Assembly (NCBI GenBank): GCA_002382735.1
Contig: DFZN01000064.1
Location: 1-29,053, forward strand
Origin: a bacterium UBP11_UBA4055
GTDB taxonomy: Bacteria > UBA4055
DNA: 29,053 nt
Direction of reading: 5' to 3'
The translations under genes and the position numbers were made by a program. Below, piece after piece: positions 1 to 6,760 of the stretch. The notes beneath the pieces are model-generated. The model saw only the letters and a list, made by a program, of their open reading frames with translations, made no database searches and had not been told where the DNA came from. Every line of letters begins with the position of its first letter. Position 1 is the stretch's first letter.

Positions 1-58
1 TACACAAAATTATTTACACGCCCTAGTATTGGGTAAATCGAAAAATGGAAGTTAAATT

Positions 59-167
59 TATGAGAACTTATGAGAACTTTCATGCGTACATTTTCGCTTC
101 TCATACATTTTTATAGCTGATTTTAATGAGAAGTTTATGAGAACTTATGTGAACTTTATGAGAACTC
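59..167. repeat. Cluster of 10-11 bp iteron-like direct repeats
   Basis: The unit TATGAGAACTT occurs at 59, 69 and 136, with variants at 125 (AATGAGAAGTT), 146 (TATGTGAACTT) and 157 (TATGAGAACTC). Neighbouring copies are 10 or 11 bp apart, about one helical turn, and an inverted fragment (TTCTCATA) sits at 98-105. The spacing suggests a protein-binding array or replication slippage. No gene is recognisable across 1-313; that stretch holds only these repeats and the small hairpin at 178-194. The repeats themselves are directly visible; any function is inference. Confidence 0.6.
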
Positions 168-177
168 TATGCGAAAT

Positions 178-194
178 GTACGATAAAATCGTAC
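178..194. repeat. Short perfect hairpin GTACGAT-aaa-ATCGTAC
   Basis: A 7-bp perfect inverted repeat with a 3-nt loop lies just after the iteron-like cluster. The sequence GCGAAATGTACG at 171-182 is also a near-inverse of 84-97, so the whole 59-194 block could fold back on itself. No T-tract follows, so it does not look like a rho-independent terminator. Confidence 0.4.
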
Positions 195-313
195 GGTTGA
201 AATAAGATTAGCAGAAAGATAATTCCGTTTTGGAGATTTGGGGTTTGCCTGAGATTGATCTACATTTAAACCTCAAGGATTTAGCATCAACTTGCAGACT
301 TTAGGAGAAATAG

Positions 314-457
314 ATGGGAATACTTGGCTCAATGGGTATGAGTGACAAATTGCAACGACCTTCAACATTGGCTAAATGTCGCGGCGATGGGAATGTTATT
401 TGCCGCGCTTTTTTCCATGACCGTTGTGGGACATTTGAAAATAGACTTAGTTTATAG
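314..457 (+). CDS. Possible small ORF (47 aa) overlapping the first attC-like element
   Basis: ATG at 314 is preceded by AGGAG at 303-307 with a 6-nt spacing, and the frame stays open to TAG at 455-457. The middle of the ORF runs straight through the palindromic element at 350-429, so much of the encoded sequence is dictated by that element. No domain is recognised. Cassette ORFs can run into their attC site, so a real small protein cannot be excluded, but coincidence is more likely. Confidence 0.2.
   Translation: MGILGSMGMSDKLQRPSTLAKCRGDGNVICRAFFHDRCGTFENRLSL
350..429 (+). repeat. attC-like palindromic element 1 (candidate integron recombination site)
   Basis: This is an 80-bp imperfect palindrome with nested arms: outer CAAC(G)/(C)GTTG, middle CATTGG/CCATG with one unpaired T, and inner CGCGGC/GCCGCG. 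The layout R''-L''-variable centre-L'-R' with an extrahelical base is what integron attC sites show, and GTTGTGG at 423-429 would be the R' box, cut between G and TT. The element is closely similar in sequence and length to those at 2530 and 4265. The inner stem is followed by a C and six Ts, so it might also terminate transcription. Alternative: a MITE or REP-like repeat. Confidence 0.55.
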
Positions 458-504
458 TGATAGGCTCTATACATAATAGTTGTAAAAAATAGTAATATTT
501 ACTT

Positions 505-533
505 TTGAATTCAAAAAGAAATAATCGTATATT
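505..533 (+). promoter_or_regulatory. Candidate sigma70 promoter for the restriction-modification genes
   Basis: TTGAAT (505-510), 17 bp, then TATATT (528-533), 20 bp before the first ATG of the restriction gene. It lies about 80 bp inside the putative cassette, so the module would carry its own promoter. The stretch 458-504 holds nothing else recognisable. Confidence 0.55.
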
Positions 534-553
534 TATAAAAAATTGGGGTAAAA

Positions 554-1327
554 ATGATTGATGCAAAATACTTTAAAGATTACAGGGCTAAAATCGGGTT
601 TACTAACCAAGGTGGAGCTAAAGCTTTTTTCGCTGCCAAAGATATTATACCTACTGTTGATTTTAACTACATAGAATTGCTCAATGGTAGGCTTTTTGAA
701 ATTGTAACTAAGATTAACTCAATCGTACCATTTGAAACTAGACTCGAAGAAATTGATTCTTTCAGGTCTGAGAATATTATTGGCATTTTTCATAAGTTGA
801 GAGATTTCGATATTATTCACAGATTAAACAATCTCGGTAGAAGACCTGAAGAAGTATATTTTTCATGGATGCGAGGTTATGTCGTATCTTCTTTTTTTCT
901 TAAATCGCTAAGCGAAGTTTTTGATGTCCAAATGGAAGATATAGAATTTATTGGGGATGACGAGTTCCGTAATGCTGATACCTTCAAGAAAACCCCAAAA
1001 GCTGATTTAGAAATTAGTCTTCTCGGAGGTCAGAAAATAAGAATTGAAGTCCAATCAGGATTTCAAGGAATTAATGATATTAAGCAACATAAGGTTCTTG
1101 AAGCTAAAAAAATAAAAAGAGAGCAAAATATTTCTTCACTGGTAATTCATTTCGATTTATTCAATGGGCAAGTCGCATTCGTAAAACTGGATTCTGTTGA
1201 TGATGATAGCGTGAATTGGATTACAAGGCAACAAATGGAAGGTCAAACAGTTTTTAATATTGACCAAAATTATTTTGTATGGAAACTTACTGAAACTCCC
1301 CCCAAATATATTGAGTTAGATTTATAA
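554..1327 (+). CDS. Putative type II restriction endonuclease (PD-(D/E)XK-like)
   Basis: This 257-aa soluble protein ends 21 nt before a cytosine-5 DNA methyltransferase, the usual arrangement of a type II restriction-modification pair. I do not recognise the family from sequence alone. A possible PD-(D/E)XK core is Asp151 followed by Glu165-Val-Gln167 (motif RIEVQSG) at the end of a beta hairpin, with Gln in place of the usual Lys. After it come a helix-like Lys-rich stretch and a beta strand (SSLVIHFDLF), as in this fold. It would cleave the DNA sequence that the neighbouring methylase protects. Start: ATG preceded by GGGG at a normal distance and by a good promoter at 505-533. The function call rests mainly on context; the recognition site cannot be read from the sequence. 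Confidence 0.6.
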   Translation: MIDAKYFKDYRAKIGFTNQGGAKAFFAAKDIIPTVDFNYIELLNGRLFEIVTKINSIVPFETRLEEIDSFRSENIIGIFHKLRDFDIIHRLNNLGRRPEEVYFSWMRGYVVSSFFLKSLSEVFDVQMEDIEFIGDDEFRNADTFKKTPKADLEISLLGGQKIRIEVQSGFQGINDIKQHKVLEAKKIKREQNISSLVIHFDLFNGQVAFVKLDSVDDDSVNWITRQQMEGQTVFNIDQNYFVWKLTETPPKYIELDL

Positions 1328-1348
1328 TGATAGTTATGGTCAAAGAAA

Positions 1349-2476
1349 TTGAATAAACCTAAAATTAAAATAATTGATTTGTTTGCAGGAGTAGGCGGAT
1401 TATCTTACGGCTTTGCCCATGATTCATCTTTCGAGATTGTTGCAGCTAATGAAATCTTACCAAATATGGCTAAAGCCTATGAGCTGAATCACTCTCAAGT
1501 TAAAATGTATTGTAAAGATATAAAAGAATTCGGAATAAATGATATTCAAAACGATTTTGGAATTAAAGAAGGTGAAATTGACATAGTTGTAGGCGGACCA
1601 CCTTGTCAAGCCTACTCAACAGTTGGCAAAAGAATAATCGACGACCCGAGAGGTAAACTTTTTCAAGAGTACTATAGGGTTCTCAAGGAGATTAAACCAA
1701 AAGTTTTCCTTTTTGAAAATGTAAAAGGGTTATTATCTATGCAAGGTGGTGAGTTGCTTGCAACAATTATTTCACTTTTTGAAACCCTTGATTACAAAGT
1801 AACATATAAGGTTTTAAATGCTGCCGATTTTGGTGCTCCCCAAATAAGAGAAAGAGTAATAATAATAGGCACAAAGTTAAAAACCGAATTTTTTTATCCT
1901 GAGCCTACCCATTTTAATCCTGAAGATAATAATGGTAATCTATTATTTAATTATTTGAAGCCTTATTTAACTTTGTCTGATGCAATAAGTGACTTGCCAT
2001 TTATCAAAAGCGGAGAAGAAAGTTTTGAATATTCAAGCGATCCAAATAATGACTTTCAGAGAGAAATGAGAAAAAATGCGCCACAAATCTTGAAAGATCA
2101 CAACGCTCCGAATAACAATAAGAATTTGATTAAAATAATGGAAAATTTACCCGACGGCGGAACACCCTTTGATTTACCAGAAGAGCTAAGGCCTAAAAGT
2201 GGTTTTGCTAATACATATTGTAGGCTTTGGTGGAATAGACCTTGCACTACTATAACGAGGAACTTAAGCACACCTTCTTCTTCTAGGTGCATACATCCAA
2301 GAGCACCAAGACCATTAACAACTAGAGAGGGCGCAAGAATACAATGCTTCCCTGATGACTATATTTTCTTTGGTTCGAGAAGTGATAAAAACTTACAAAT
2401 TGGAAATGCAGTGCCAACATTCTTATCTTCAGCCTTGAAAGAATCAATTAAAAATCATTTTCTATACACTAAATGA
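1349..2476 (+). CDS. DNA (cytosine-5-)-methyltransferase of a type II RM system
   Basis: 375 aa with the ordered motifs of C5-cytosine methyltransferases. Motif I is DLFAGVGGLSYGF near residue 10 (AdoMet binding); motif IV is GGPPCQAYS with catalytic Cys86; motif VI is FENV (Glu123-Val125); motif VIII is QIRERVIIIG. A target-recognition region contains RLWWNRPCTTITR, followed by motif IX (LTTREGARIQCFPDDY) and motif X (QIGNAVP). It transfers methyl from AdoMet to C5 of cytosine and protects host DNA from the endonuclease encoded just upstream. The frame has a stop at 1331-1333 and no ATG before motif I, so TTG at 1349 is the only sensible start. A 9-codon ORF starting at 1327, overlapping the stop of the upstream gene, ends at 1356 and could couple translation. 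All catalytic motifs are intact, so the enzyme is probably active. Confidence 0.95.
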   Translation: MNKPKIKIIDLFAGVGGLSYGFAHDSSFEIVAANEILPNMAKAYELNHSQVKMYCKDIKEFGINDIQNDFGIKEGEIDIVVGGPPCQAYSTVGKRIIDDPRGKLFQEYYRVLKEIKPKVFLFENVKGLLSMQGGELLATIISLFETLDYKVTYKVLNAADFGAPQIRERVIIIGTKLKTEFFYPEPTHFNPEDNNGNLLFNYLKPYLTLSDAISDLPFIKSGEESFEYSSDPNNDFQREMRKNAPQILKDHNAPNNNKNLIKIMENLPDGGTPFDLPEELRPKSGFANTYCRLWWNRPCTTITRNLSTPSSSRCIHPRAPRPLTTREGARIQCFPDDYIFFGSRSDKNLQIGNAVPTFLSSALKESIKNHFLYTK

Positions 2477-2529
2477 GAATTGTTGCACCTTGTTTTGAGG
2501 AGAGCCTATCACTATCATACTGGAATATT

Positions 2530-2609
2530 TTCAAACGACCCGCAACATTGGCTATATGATGCGGCGAGGGGAATATTATTTGCCGCGCTTTTTGCCATGA
2601 CCGTTAGCA
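2530..2609 (+). repeat. attC-like palindromic element 2
   Basis: An 80-bp element lying 53 bp after the methyltransferase stop, which is where an attC follows its cassette gene. Arms: AACGACC.../...GACCGTT (outer), CATTGGC/GCCATG with one extra T in the left arm (middle), GCGGC/GCCGC (inner). It shares the centre GGGGAATA-TATT with element 3 and the left arm AACATTGGCTA with both others. The putative R' box is GTTAGCA (2603-2609). The inner stem is followed by GCTTTTT and may double as a terminator for the methyltransferase mRNA. The stretch 2610-2755 holds no recognisable gene. Confidence 0.6.
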
Positions 2610-2755
2610 TCCATTTGTAAAATTGACTTGTTGAAAAGTGTGAAAATCTTTGCTTAGCTTATTATAGTTTGACTTTATAGATTGCGTTTCTTTAAATATT
2701 TCGTTATATTTCGCACAAATGGACAGTGATAAATGGCATTACCTATAAAATTTCT

Positions 2756-3976
2756 TTACTTAAGATACAGCATCTTATGTGTCATCTCATACACCCCGTT
2801 GATATTAAGCATGTAAAAATACATACCTGAATTCAAATTATCAGCCTTAAATATAAAACTATGATTTCCTTTACTAATCTTTCTCGAAACAAGGTTTCTT
2901 ACTAGTTCTCCTTTAGTATTGAAGATATTAATTTCAACATAAGATGTTTTCTCAAGTTTAAGCATGATTTCTGTTTCACTATTAAATGGATTTGGATAAT
3001 TCTGCGATAATTCAAAATCAATTATTTCATTCCCGTCTTCTTCAATCCCGACATAACTTTCAAATCTATATATACCTGTATCTGTCCCAATGATGAAATT
3101 CGGCAAATACTCACTTATGGAATATGTCTCTGAGCAATAAATTGTATCATAATCAAATGTACAAGCGGGCACCTCAATTAATCTTGGGATTTCTGTTCCT
3201 TTAATATAATAAATTTTATCTTCACTTTGACAAATTACTAATAATCCGACATCTTCAAACCACCCTAATTTATCCGGATTATTTGCATTGCAGTACAAGT
3301 CTAATACATCATTGTAATTTATTGAATAAATTCCATCAGAATAGCTACCCCCACTTAAAGAAAGAAACCCTCCATACAAATCACTTATTTGCAAATCAGG
3401 ATCATAAGTAGTAAGTGTATCATTTTTAAAATAGAACAATTTATCTCCGTCTGTAGCTATAAGTTTTTTATTTAGGCTATATTGATAATATGATGCGTCA
3501 AATATGCTTTTTCCGATTAAAGAATCTATGCTATTCCATATGATGCAATCATCGGAATAAAACAATCCGTCGTTTGAACCGAAATAATACCTTCCGTCAG
3601 CAAGTTTACGAACAAAATTTGGATTATCTGATTGTAGTAATAAACTGAATGTTTCTGTTTCTTTGATGAACTTATACAATCCGTCATTTGCTGAGCCGTC
3701 GCTCATAGCACAAAGAATTTCGTTTGACAGGCTATCAGCAAATTCAACTGATACTACAGATAACGAGTCATATTTGAATTTCTCTAACATAGAATCCCTG
3801 TAATAACCGATTCCATCTTCCTGTAATGCAAATATCACTGAATACGGATCGTCAACAGATAAATATTTGATTTCACTGACTTTGCCTGTAATTTCAGGAT
3901 ACACCCGCTCCCAGCCTAACGGGTACAGGAATGTAACATAAAAAATAATGAATATTGAAGTTGTAAGTAGTTTCAC
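2756..3976 (-). CDS. Secreted protein with type IX secretion C-terminal sorting domain
   Basis: 406 aa from the preferred GTG start at 3976, which AAGGAG precedes by 6 nt; the ATG 15 nt further upstream lies before that ribosome site. The N-terminus (KLLTTSIFIIFYVTFLYPLG) is a signal peptide. The central 300 residues contain short repeats of the type DGLYKF, DGLFYSDD, DGIYSIN and TGIYRFES, suggesting a beta-propeller read-out domain. The last about 85 residues start FELSQNYPNPFNSETEI and end GMYFYMLNINGVYEMTHKMLYLK-like strands: a FlgD-like/type A T9SS sorting domain that directs export across the outer membrane and surface attachment. It runs opposite to the RM genes, between two attC-like elements. 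Ligand or function is unknown. Confidence 0.8.
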   Translation of the reverse strand: MKLLTTSIFIIFYVTFLYPLGWERVYPEITGKVSEIKYLSVDDPYSVIFALQEDGIGYYRDSMLEKFKYDSLSVVSVEFADSLSNEILCAMSDGSANDGLYKFIKETETFSLLLQSDNPNFVRKLADGRYYFGSNDGLFYSDDCIIWNSIDSLIGKSIFDASYYQYSLNKKLIATDGDKLFYFKNDTLTTYDPDLQISDLYGGFLSLSGGSYSDGIYSINYNDVLDLYCNANNPDKLGWFEDVGLLVICQSEDKIYYIKGTEIPRLIEVPACTFDYDTIYCSETYSISEYLPNFIIGTDTGIYRFESYVGIEEDGNEIIDFELSQNYPNPFNSETEIMLKLEKTSYVEINIFNTKGELVRNLVSRKISKGNHSFIFKADNLNSGMYFYMLNINGVYEMTHKMLYLK

Positions 3977-4013
3977 GGCACTCTCCTTCATTTTTCTTGA
4001 TTTATAATTTTAC

Positions 4014-4041
4014 AATATAATATGTATTTTATTAAAATCAA
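4014..4041 (-). promoter_or_regulatory. Candidate promoter for the T9SS-sorted protein gene
   Basis: On the minus strand TTGATT (4041-4036), 16 bp, TATATT (4019-4014), about 40 bp before the GTG start. The region is very AT-rich, so a chance match is possible. Confidence 0.4.
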
Positions 4042-4076
4042 AGGTATTTCTTTGATTTTGTAGAAAGTTATGATAA

Positions 4077-4102
4077 ATTGCCACATATATATATTGCCAC
4101 AT
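4077..4102. repeat. Short direct repeat ATTGCCACAT, period 16 bp
   Basis: Two copies of ATTGCCACAT at 4077 and 4093 separated by ATATAT. They lie in the AT-rich gap 3992-4264, which otherwise shows no gene or RNA that I can recognise. They are upstream of the T9SS protein promoter and could be an operator, but nothing more supports that. Confidence 0.35.
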
Positions 4103-4264
4103 TTGGAATATAATTTTTAATCCAAGCTAACTTTATTTATAATTTTAATCCTCAATTTAACTTTCTTTCAAATATACACTTATTTCTATTTCATTCCCAC
4201 AACTTTTTTATTAAATTTCTCTTTTTACTTTTCAGTTTCTGCCCATTGAAATCGAGAGAGAGAC

Positions 4265-4345
4265 AAGTAACGACCCCGTAACATTGGCTATATGACGCAA
4301 TGCGGGGAATAATATTTATTGCGCTTATGCCCCTGTTCGTTATCT
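4265..4345 (+). repeat. attC-like palindromic element 3
   Basis: An 81-bp element with outer arms GTAACG/CGTTAT, middle AACATTGGC/GCCCCTGTT (mismatched in the centre) and inner GCAAT/ATTGC. Its outer and middle boxes match elements 1 and 2, while the inner stem has changed on both sides (GCGGC/GCCGC became GCAAT/ATTGC). This compensatory change argues that the folded single strand, not the sequence, is what is conserved, as in attC sites. The putative R' GTTATCT (4339-4345) is 8 bp from the stop codon of the ATPase gene that follows on the minus strand. Confidence 0.6.
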
Positions 4346-4353
4346 GTAAAAGG

Positions 4354-5478
4354 TCACAATCCGACAAAATTCTCAAAATTTTCAGGTGTGATTATTTCGG
4401 TTTTTCTGACTTTATATTCTTTTTTGAAAATTTCAGGAATTTTATAATTTTTACGGGCGTTCCACTTGAACTCATATGCTGAAAATTCACCATCTGATTC
4501 TTCAATATAGTCTATTTCCTGCTGATCGTAAGTCCTCCAGAAATACTGACTGACCCATAACTCGCTGTAATTGAGATATTTTATTCTTTCACTTATCAAA
4601 AAATTCTCCCACAATTTTCCTCTGTCTTCTCTTAGGTCAATATCGGAAAAATTGTTGATCAGCGCATTCCTGATACCGTTATCAAAAAAATATATCTTTC
4701 TGCTCCTGCTGAGTTCTTTCCTTAGGTTCCTGCTGAACGCTCCGAGCCTGAAAACAACAAAAGCCTGCTCAAGAAGCTGAATATAGCTTTCCACTGTCTG
4801 TTTATCCAGACCTGTAATTGTGCCGAGTTCAGAATAAGACACTTCATTTCCCACCTGAAACGCTATCGCCTGAAGGAGTTTGAGTATTCTTTCTGACTTC
4901 TTTAGTTTACCCCATTTAAGAACATCTTTATACAAATAAATGTTCAGAAGCTCCTTCAATACTTTCTTCTCTTTCCCCGGTGAAGTGACAGTCTCAGGAT
5001 AATAACCGTAAACAAGCCTGTGCTTAAGCATTCCGGCTTCCTTTAACAATCCGTGATGATCGGACATTTCCCTATAGCTGACAGGATACAGATTGAACTC
5101 TCTTTTACGGCCTGTGAGCGGCTCGTTCAGTTTATCCGCAAGTTCGAAAGATGAAGAACCCGATACGATCAGGTGGACATCTTTGATAAGGTCGGTCACA
5201 AGCTTGAGTTTTTGACCTACTTCTTCTATATTTTGAGCTTCATCAATCACCAATACCTTATGATCTCCGATGATCGCTTTAAGCCTGTCGGATGATATGT
5301 TCTGGAAAGCGGCTTTTACCTGAGGTTCATCCCCGTCCAGCCATAGAACATCTTTTTTGCCGGAAAACATTTTTTCAAGAACGGTTGTTTTCCCAACTTG
5401 CCTGGCACCGAGAATGATGACCGCCTTTCCTTTTCCAGTATTTCTGTTGATGAGGTCTTCGATGTGCCGTTTTATCAT
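4354..5478 (-). CDS. AAA-family ATPase with DUF4143 domain
   Basis: 374 aa, close to the usual length of this large family. The N-terminal AAA_14 domain has a Walker A motif GARQVGKTT (residues 24-32) and a Walker B HKVLVIDEAQN near residue 75, followed by sensor-like IVSGSSSFEL. A winged-helix-like middle (YSELGTITGLDKQTVESYIQLLEQAFVV) leads to the DUF4143 C-terminus with KIYFFDNGIRNALI and a nuclease-like DQQEIDYIEESDGEFSAYEFKW. These ATPases are common in accessory regions and their role is not established; the C-terminal D-x-E-x-K-like strand resembles PD-(D/E)XK folds. Good promoter upstream (5500-5528). Its stop codon is 8 bp from attC-like element 3, so it borders the cassette-like region. 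Confidence 0.85.
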   Translation of the reverse strand: MIKRHIEDLINRNTGKGKAVIILGARQVGKTTVLEKMFSGKKDVLWLDGDEPQVKAAFQNISSDRLKAIIGDHKVLVIDEAQNIEEVGQKLKLVTDLIKDVHLIVSGSSSFELADKLNEPLTGRKREFNLYPVSYREMSDHHGLLKEAGMLKHRLVYGYYPETVTSPGKEKKVLKELLNIYLYKDVLKWGKLKKSERILKLLQAIAFQVGNEVSYSELGTITGLDKQTVESYIQLLEQAFVVFRLGAFSRNLRKELSRSRKIYFFDNGIRNALINNFSDIDLREDRGKLWENFLISERIKYLNYSELWVSQYFWRTYDQQEIDYIEESDGEFSAYEFKWNARKNYKIPEIFKKEYKVRKTEIITPENFENFVGL

Positions 5479-5499
5479 AGGATGACCTTTTTTATCCTG

Positions 5500-5528
5500 A
5501 ATATATAAAATTCATAGCAATTAGTCAA
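5500..5528 (-). promoter_or_regulatory. Sigma70-type promoter of the DUF4143 ATPase gene
   Basis: Minus strand: TTGACT (5528-5523), 17 bp, TATATT (5505-5500), 22 bp before the ATG at 5478. Both hexamers are close to consensus with ideal spacing. Confidence 0.65.
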
Positions 5529-5536
5529 GTTATTTT

Positions 5537-5600
5537 CTCGTTTTTTAGCTAAATTCGGCGATTGTATTCTCGTTTTTCAGCTAAATTCGGCGATTGCATT
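5537..5600. repeat. Two tandem copies of a 32-bp repeat
   Basis: Copies at 5537-5568 and 5569-5600 share CTCGTTTTT-AGCTAAATTCGGCGATTG-ATT and differ at two bases. They lie between the ATPase promoter and the end of msrA, marking the junction between accessory and core-like genes. No hairpin or T-tract typical of a terminator is seen in either direction. Confidence 0.7.
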
Positions 5601-5641
5601 CTCCGGATTCATGTCGTTTACCGGATTATAGTAAAGATCTT

Positions 5642-6133
5642 CTAGAACCTCTTAATTTTTCCGTGGCAGTACGGAGTTGTTCCTTTCTCTTCGTAGTAAT
5701 CCTGATGATAATCCTCCGCGGGATAGAATTCGGAAGTCTTGATGACCTTTGTGGCTGTCTCAAAACCTTTTGACTCCAGAATGCCGATGAGCTTCTCTGT
5801 TGCGGCTTTTTCCTCATCGCTATCGTAGAAAACGACGGATTCATACTGAGAGCCTATGTCGGGTCCCTGACCTCCTTCCTGCGTGGGATCGTGGATCTCG
5901 AAAAATTCTCTCGCTATAGTTTCGAAATTCACTTTTCTGTTATCATAAAGCACTTCGACAGCCTCATAATGCCCTGTCGTGCCTGTGCAGACCTGTTTAT
6001 ATGTGGGATTCTTCACATGACCGCCCATATAACCCGAAGTGACTTCAAGTACACCGTCGAGCTTCTGCATATAGTACTCCACGCCCCAGAAACACCCGCC
6101 GGCAAAATAAGCGCGACTGACATTGTATTTCAC
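5642..6133 (-). CDS. msrA: Peptide methionine-S-sulfoxide reductase MsrA
   Basis: Reduces methionine-S-sulfoxide in proteins using thioredoxin-type reductants; cytoplasmic, as no signal peptide is present. The family signature FAGGCFWGVEYY holds the catalytic Cys (residue 14 from the GTG start). GYMGGHVKNPTY, TGTTGHYEAVEV, FFEIHDPT, GPDIGSQYESVVFY and EDYHQDYY follow in the usual order, and the C-terminus carries a further Cys in TPYCHGK. Length 163 aa is normal for single-domain MsrA. I prefer GTG at 6133 because GGAGG precedes it by 5 nt; a TTG at 6157 in the same frame would place that ribosome site inside the gene. It is last in the minus-strand run after efp. Confidence 0.95.
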   Translation of the reverse strand: MKYNVSRAYFAGGCFWGVEYYMQKLDGVLEVTSGYMGGHVKNPTYKQVCTGTTGHYEAVEVLYDNRKVNFETIAREFFEIHDPTQEGGQGPDIGSQYESVVFYDSDEEKAATEKLIGILESKGFETATKVIKTSEFYPAEDYHQDYYEEKGTTPYCHGKIKRF

Positions 6134-6183
6134 GAACGCCTCCGCTTTTTTATACAAATTAACTAATTAAAGCAAAGAATATT

Positions 6184-6738
6184 TTACCTGCCCATGTACT
6201 CGCCGGTTCTCGTGTCGATCTTTACTACATCGCCGATATGGCAGAAGATAGGCACATTGGTGATAAGTCCTGTCTGCATTTTTGCTTCTTTCAGAACTTT
6301 ACCGCCGGTGTTTCCCTGAACTGCGGGTTCGGTGTATTCGATAGCGAGTTCGACCTGCTGCGGAAGCTCTATGCTGATCGGTTTTTCGTTGTAGAGAAGA
6401 ACATCTATGACTTCCTCTTCTTTCAGGTAAAGAGCGTTGTCGCCGAGATACTCTTCCGTAAGCTCAAGCTGTTCGTAAGTTTCCTGATCCATGAACACAA
6501 AAGAATCCCCGTTCTTGTATGAGAACTGCATTTTTCTTCTGTCCAGCCTGACCTCGTCAAGTTTGTCAGTTGCTCTGTAAACAGTTTCCGCGATCGATCC
6601 TACCGCAAGATTTTTCGTTTTCAGTTTCATCGTCGATGCTGAACGGGCGCCTTTATTATACTCTGCTTTTAGCACGAGCAAAAGTTCGTTGCCGACCTTG
6701 AAAATATTGCCTGCTCTGAATTCCGATGCTTCCTTCAT
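6184..6738 (-). CDS. efp: Elongation factor P, Arg32 (rhamnosylated) type
   Basis: 184 aa, full length for EF-P, which binds between the P and E sites of the ribosome and relieves stalling at polyproline. The N-terminus MKEASEFRAGN, domain I loop KAEYNKGARSAST and domain III ending IDTRTGEYMGR match the Pseudomonas/betaproteobacterial kind. The tip residue that is Lys34 in the E. coli type is here Arg32 (K29-G30-A31-R32), in the sequence context that EarP modifies with rhamnose. EarP is encoded 22 nt upstream on the same strand, which supports the modification. No EpmA or EpmB is present in the window. SD AAGGGG precedes the ATG. Confidence 0.96.
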   Translation of the reverse strand: MKEASEFRAGNIFKVGNELLLVLKAEYNKGARSASTMKLKTKNLAVGSIAETVYRATDKLDEVRLDRRKMQFSYKNGDSFVFMDQETYEQLELTEEYLGDNALYLKEEEVIDVLLYNEKPISIELPQQVELAIEYTEPAVQGNTGGKVLKEAKMQTGLITNVPIFCHIGDVVKIDTRTGEYMGR

Positions 6739-6760
6739 TATGACCCCTTTATTTCAATAT

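Noticed and set aside
4014..4264. Possible tRNA or small RNA in the AT-rich gap before the T9SS protein gene
   Set aside because: No cloverleaf, no conserved TTCRANY arm and no stable GC stem; only AT-rich sequence, a short direct repeat and the candidate promoter.
4191..4376. Open frames over attC-like element 3 and the end of the ATPase gene
   Set aside because: They run through the palindrome and the antisense of the ATPase gene; no start signal or domain.
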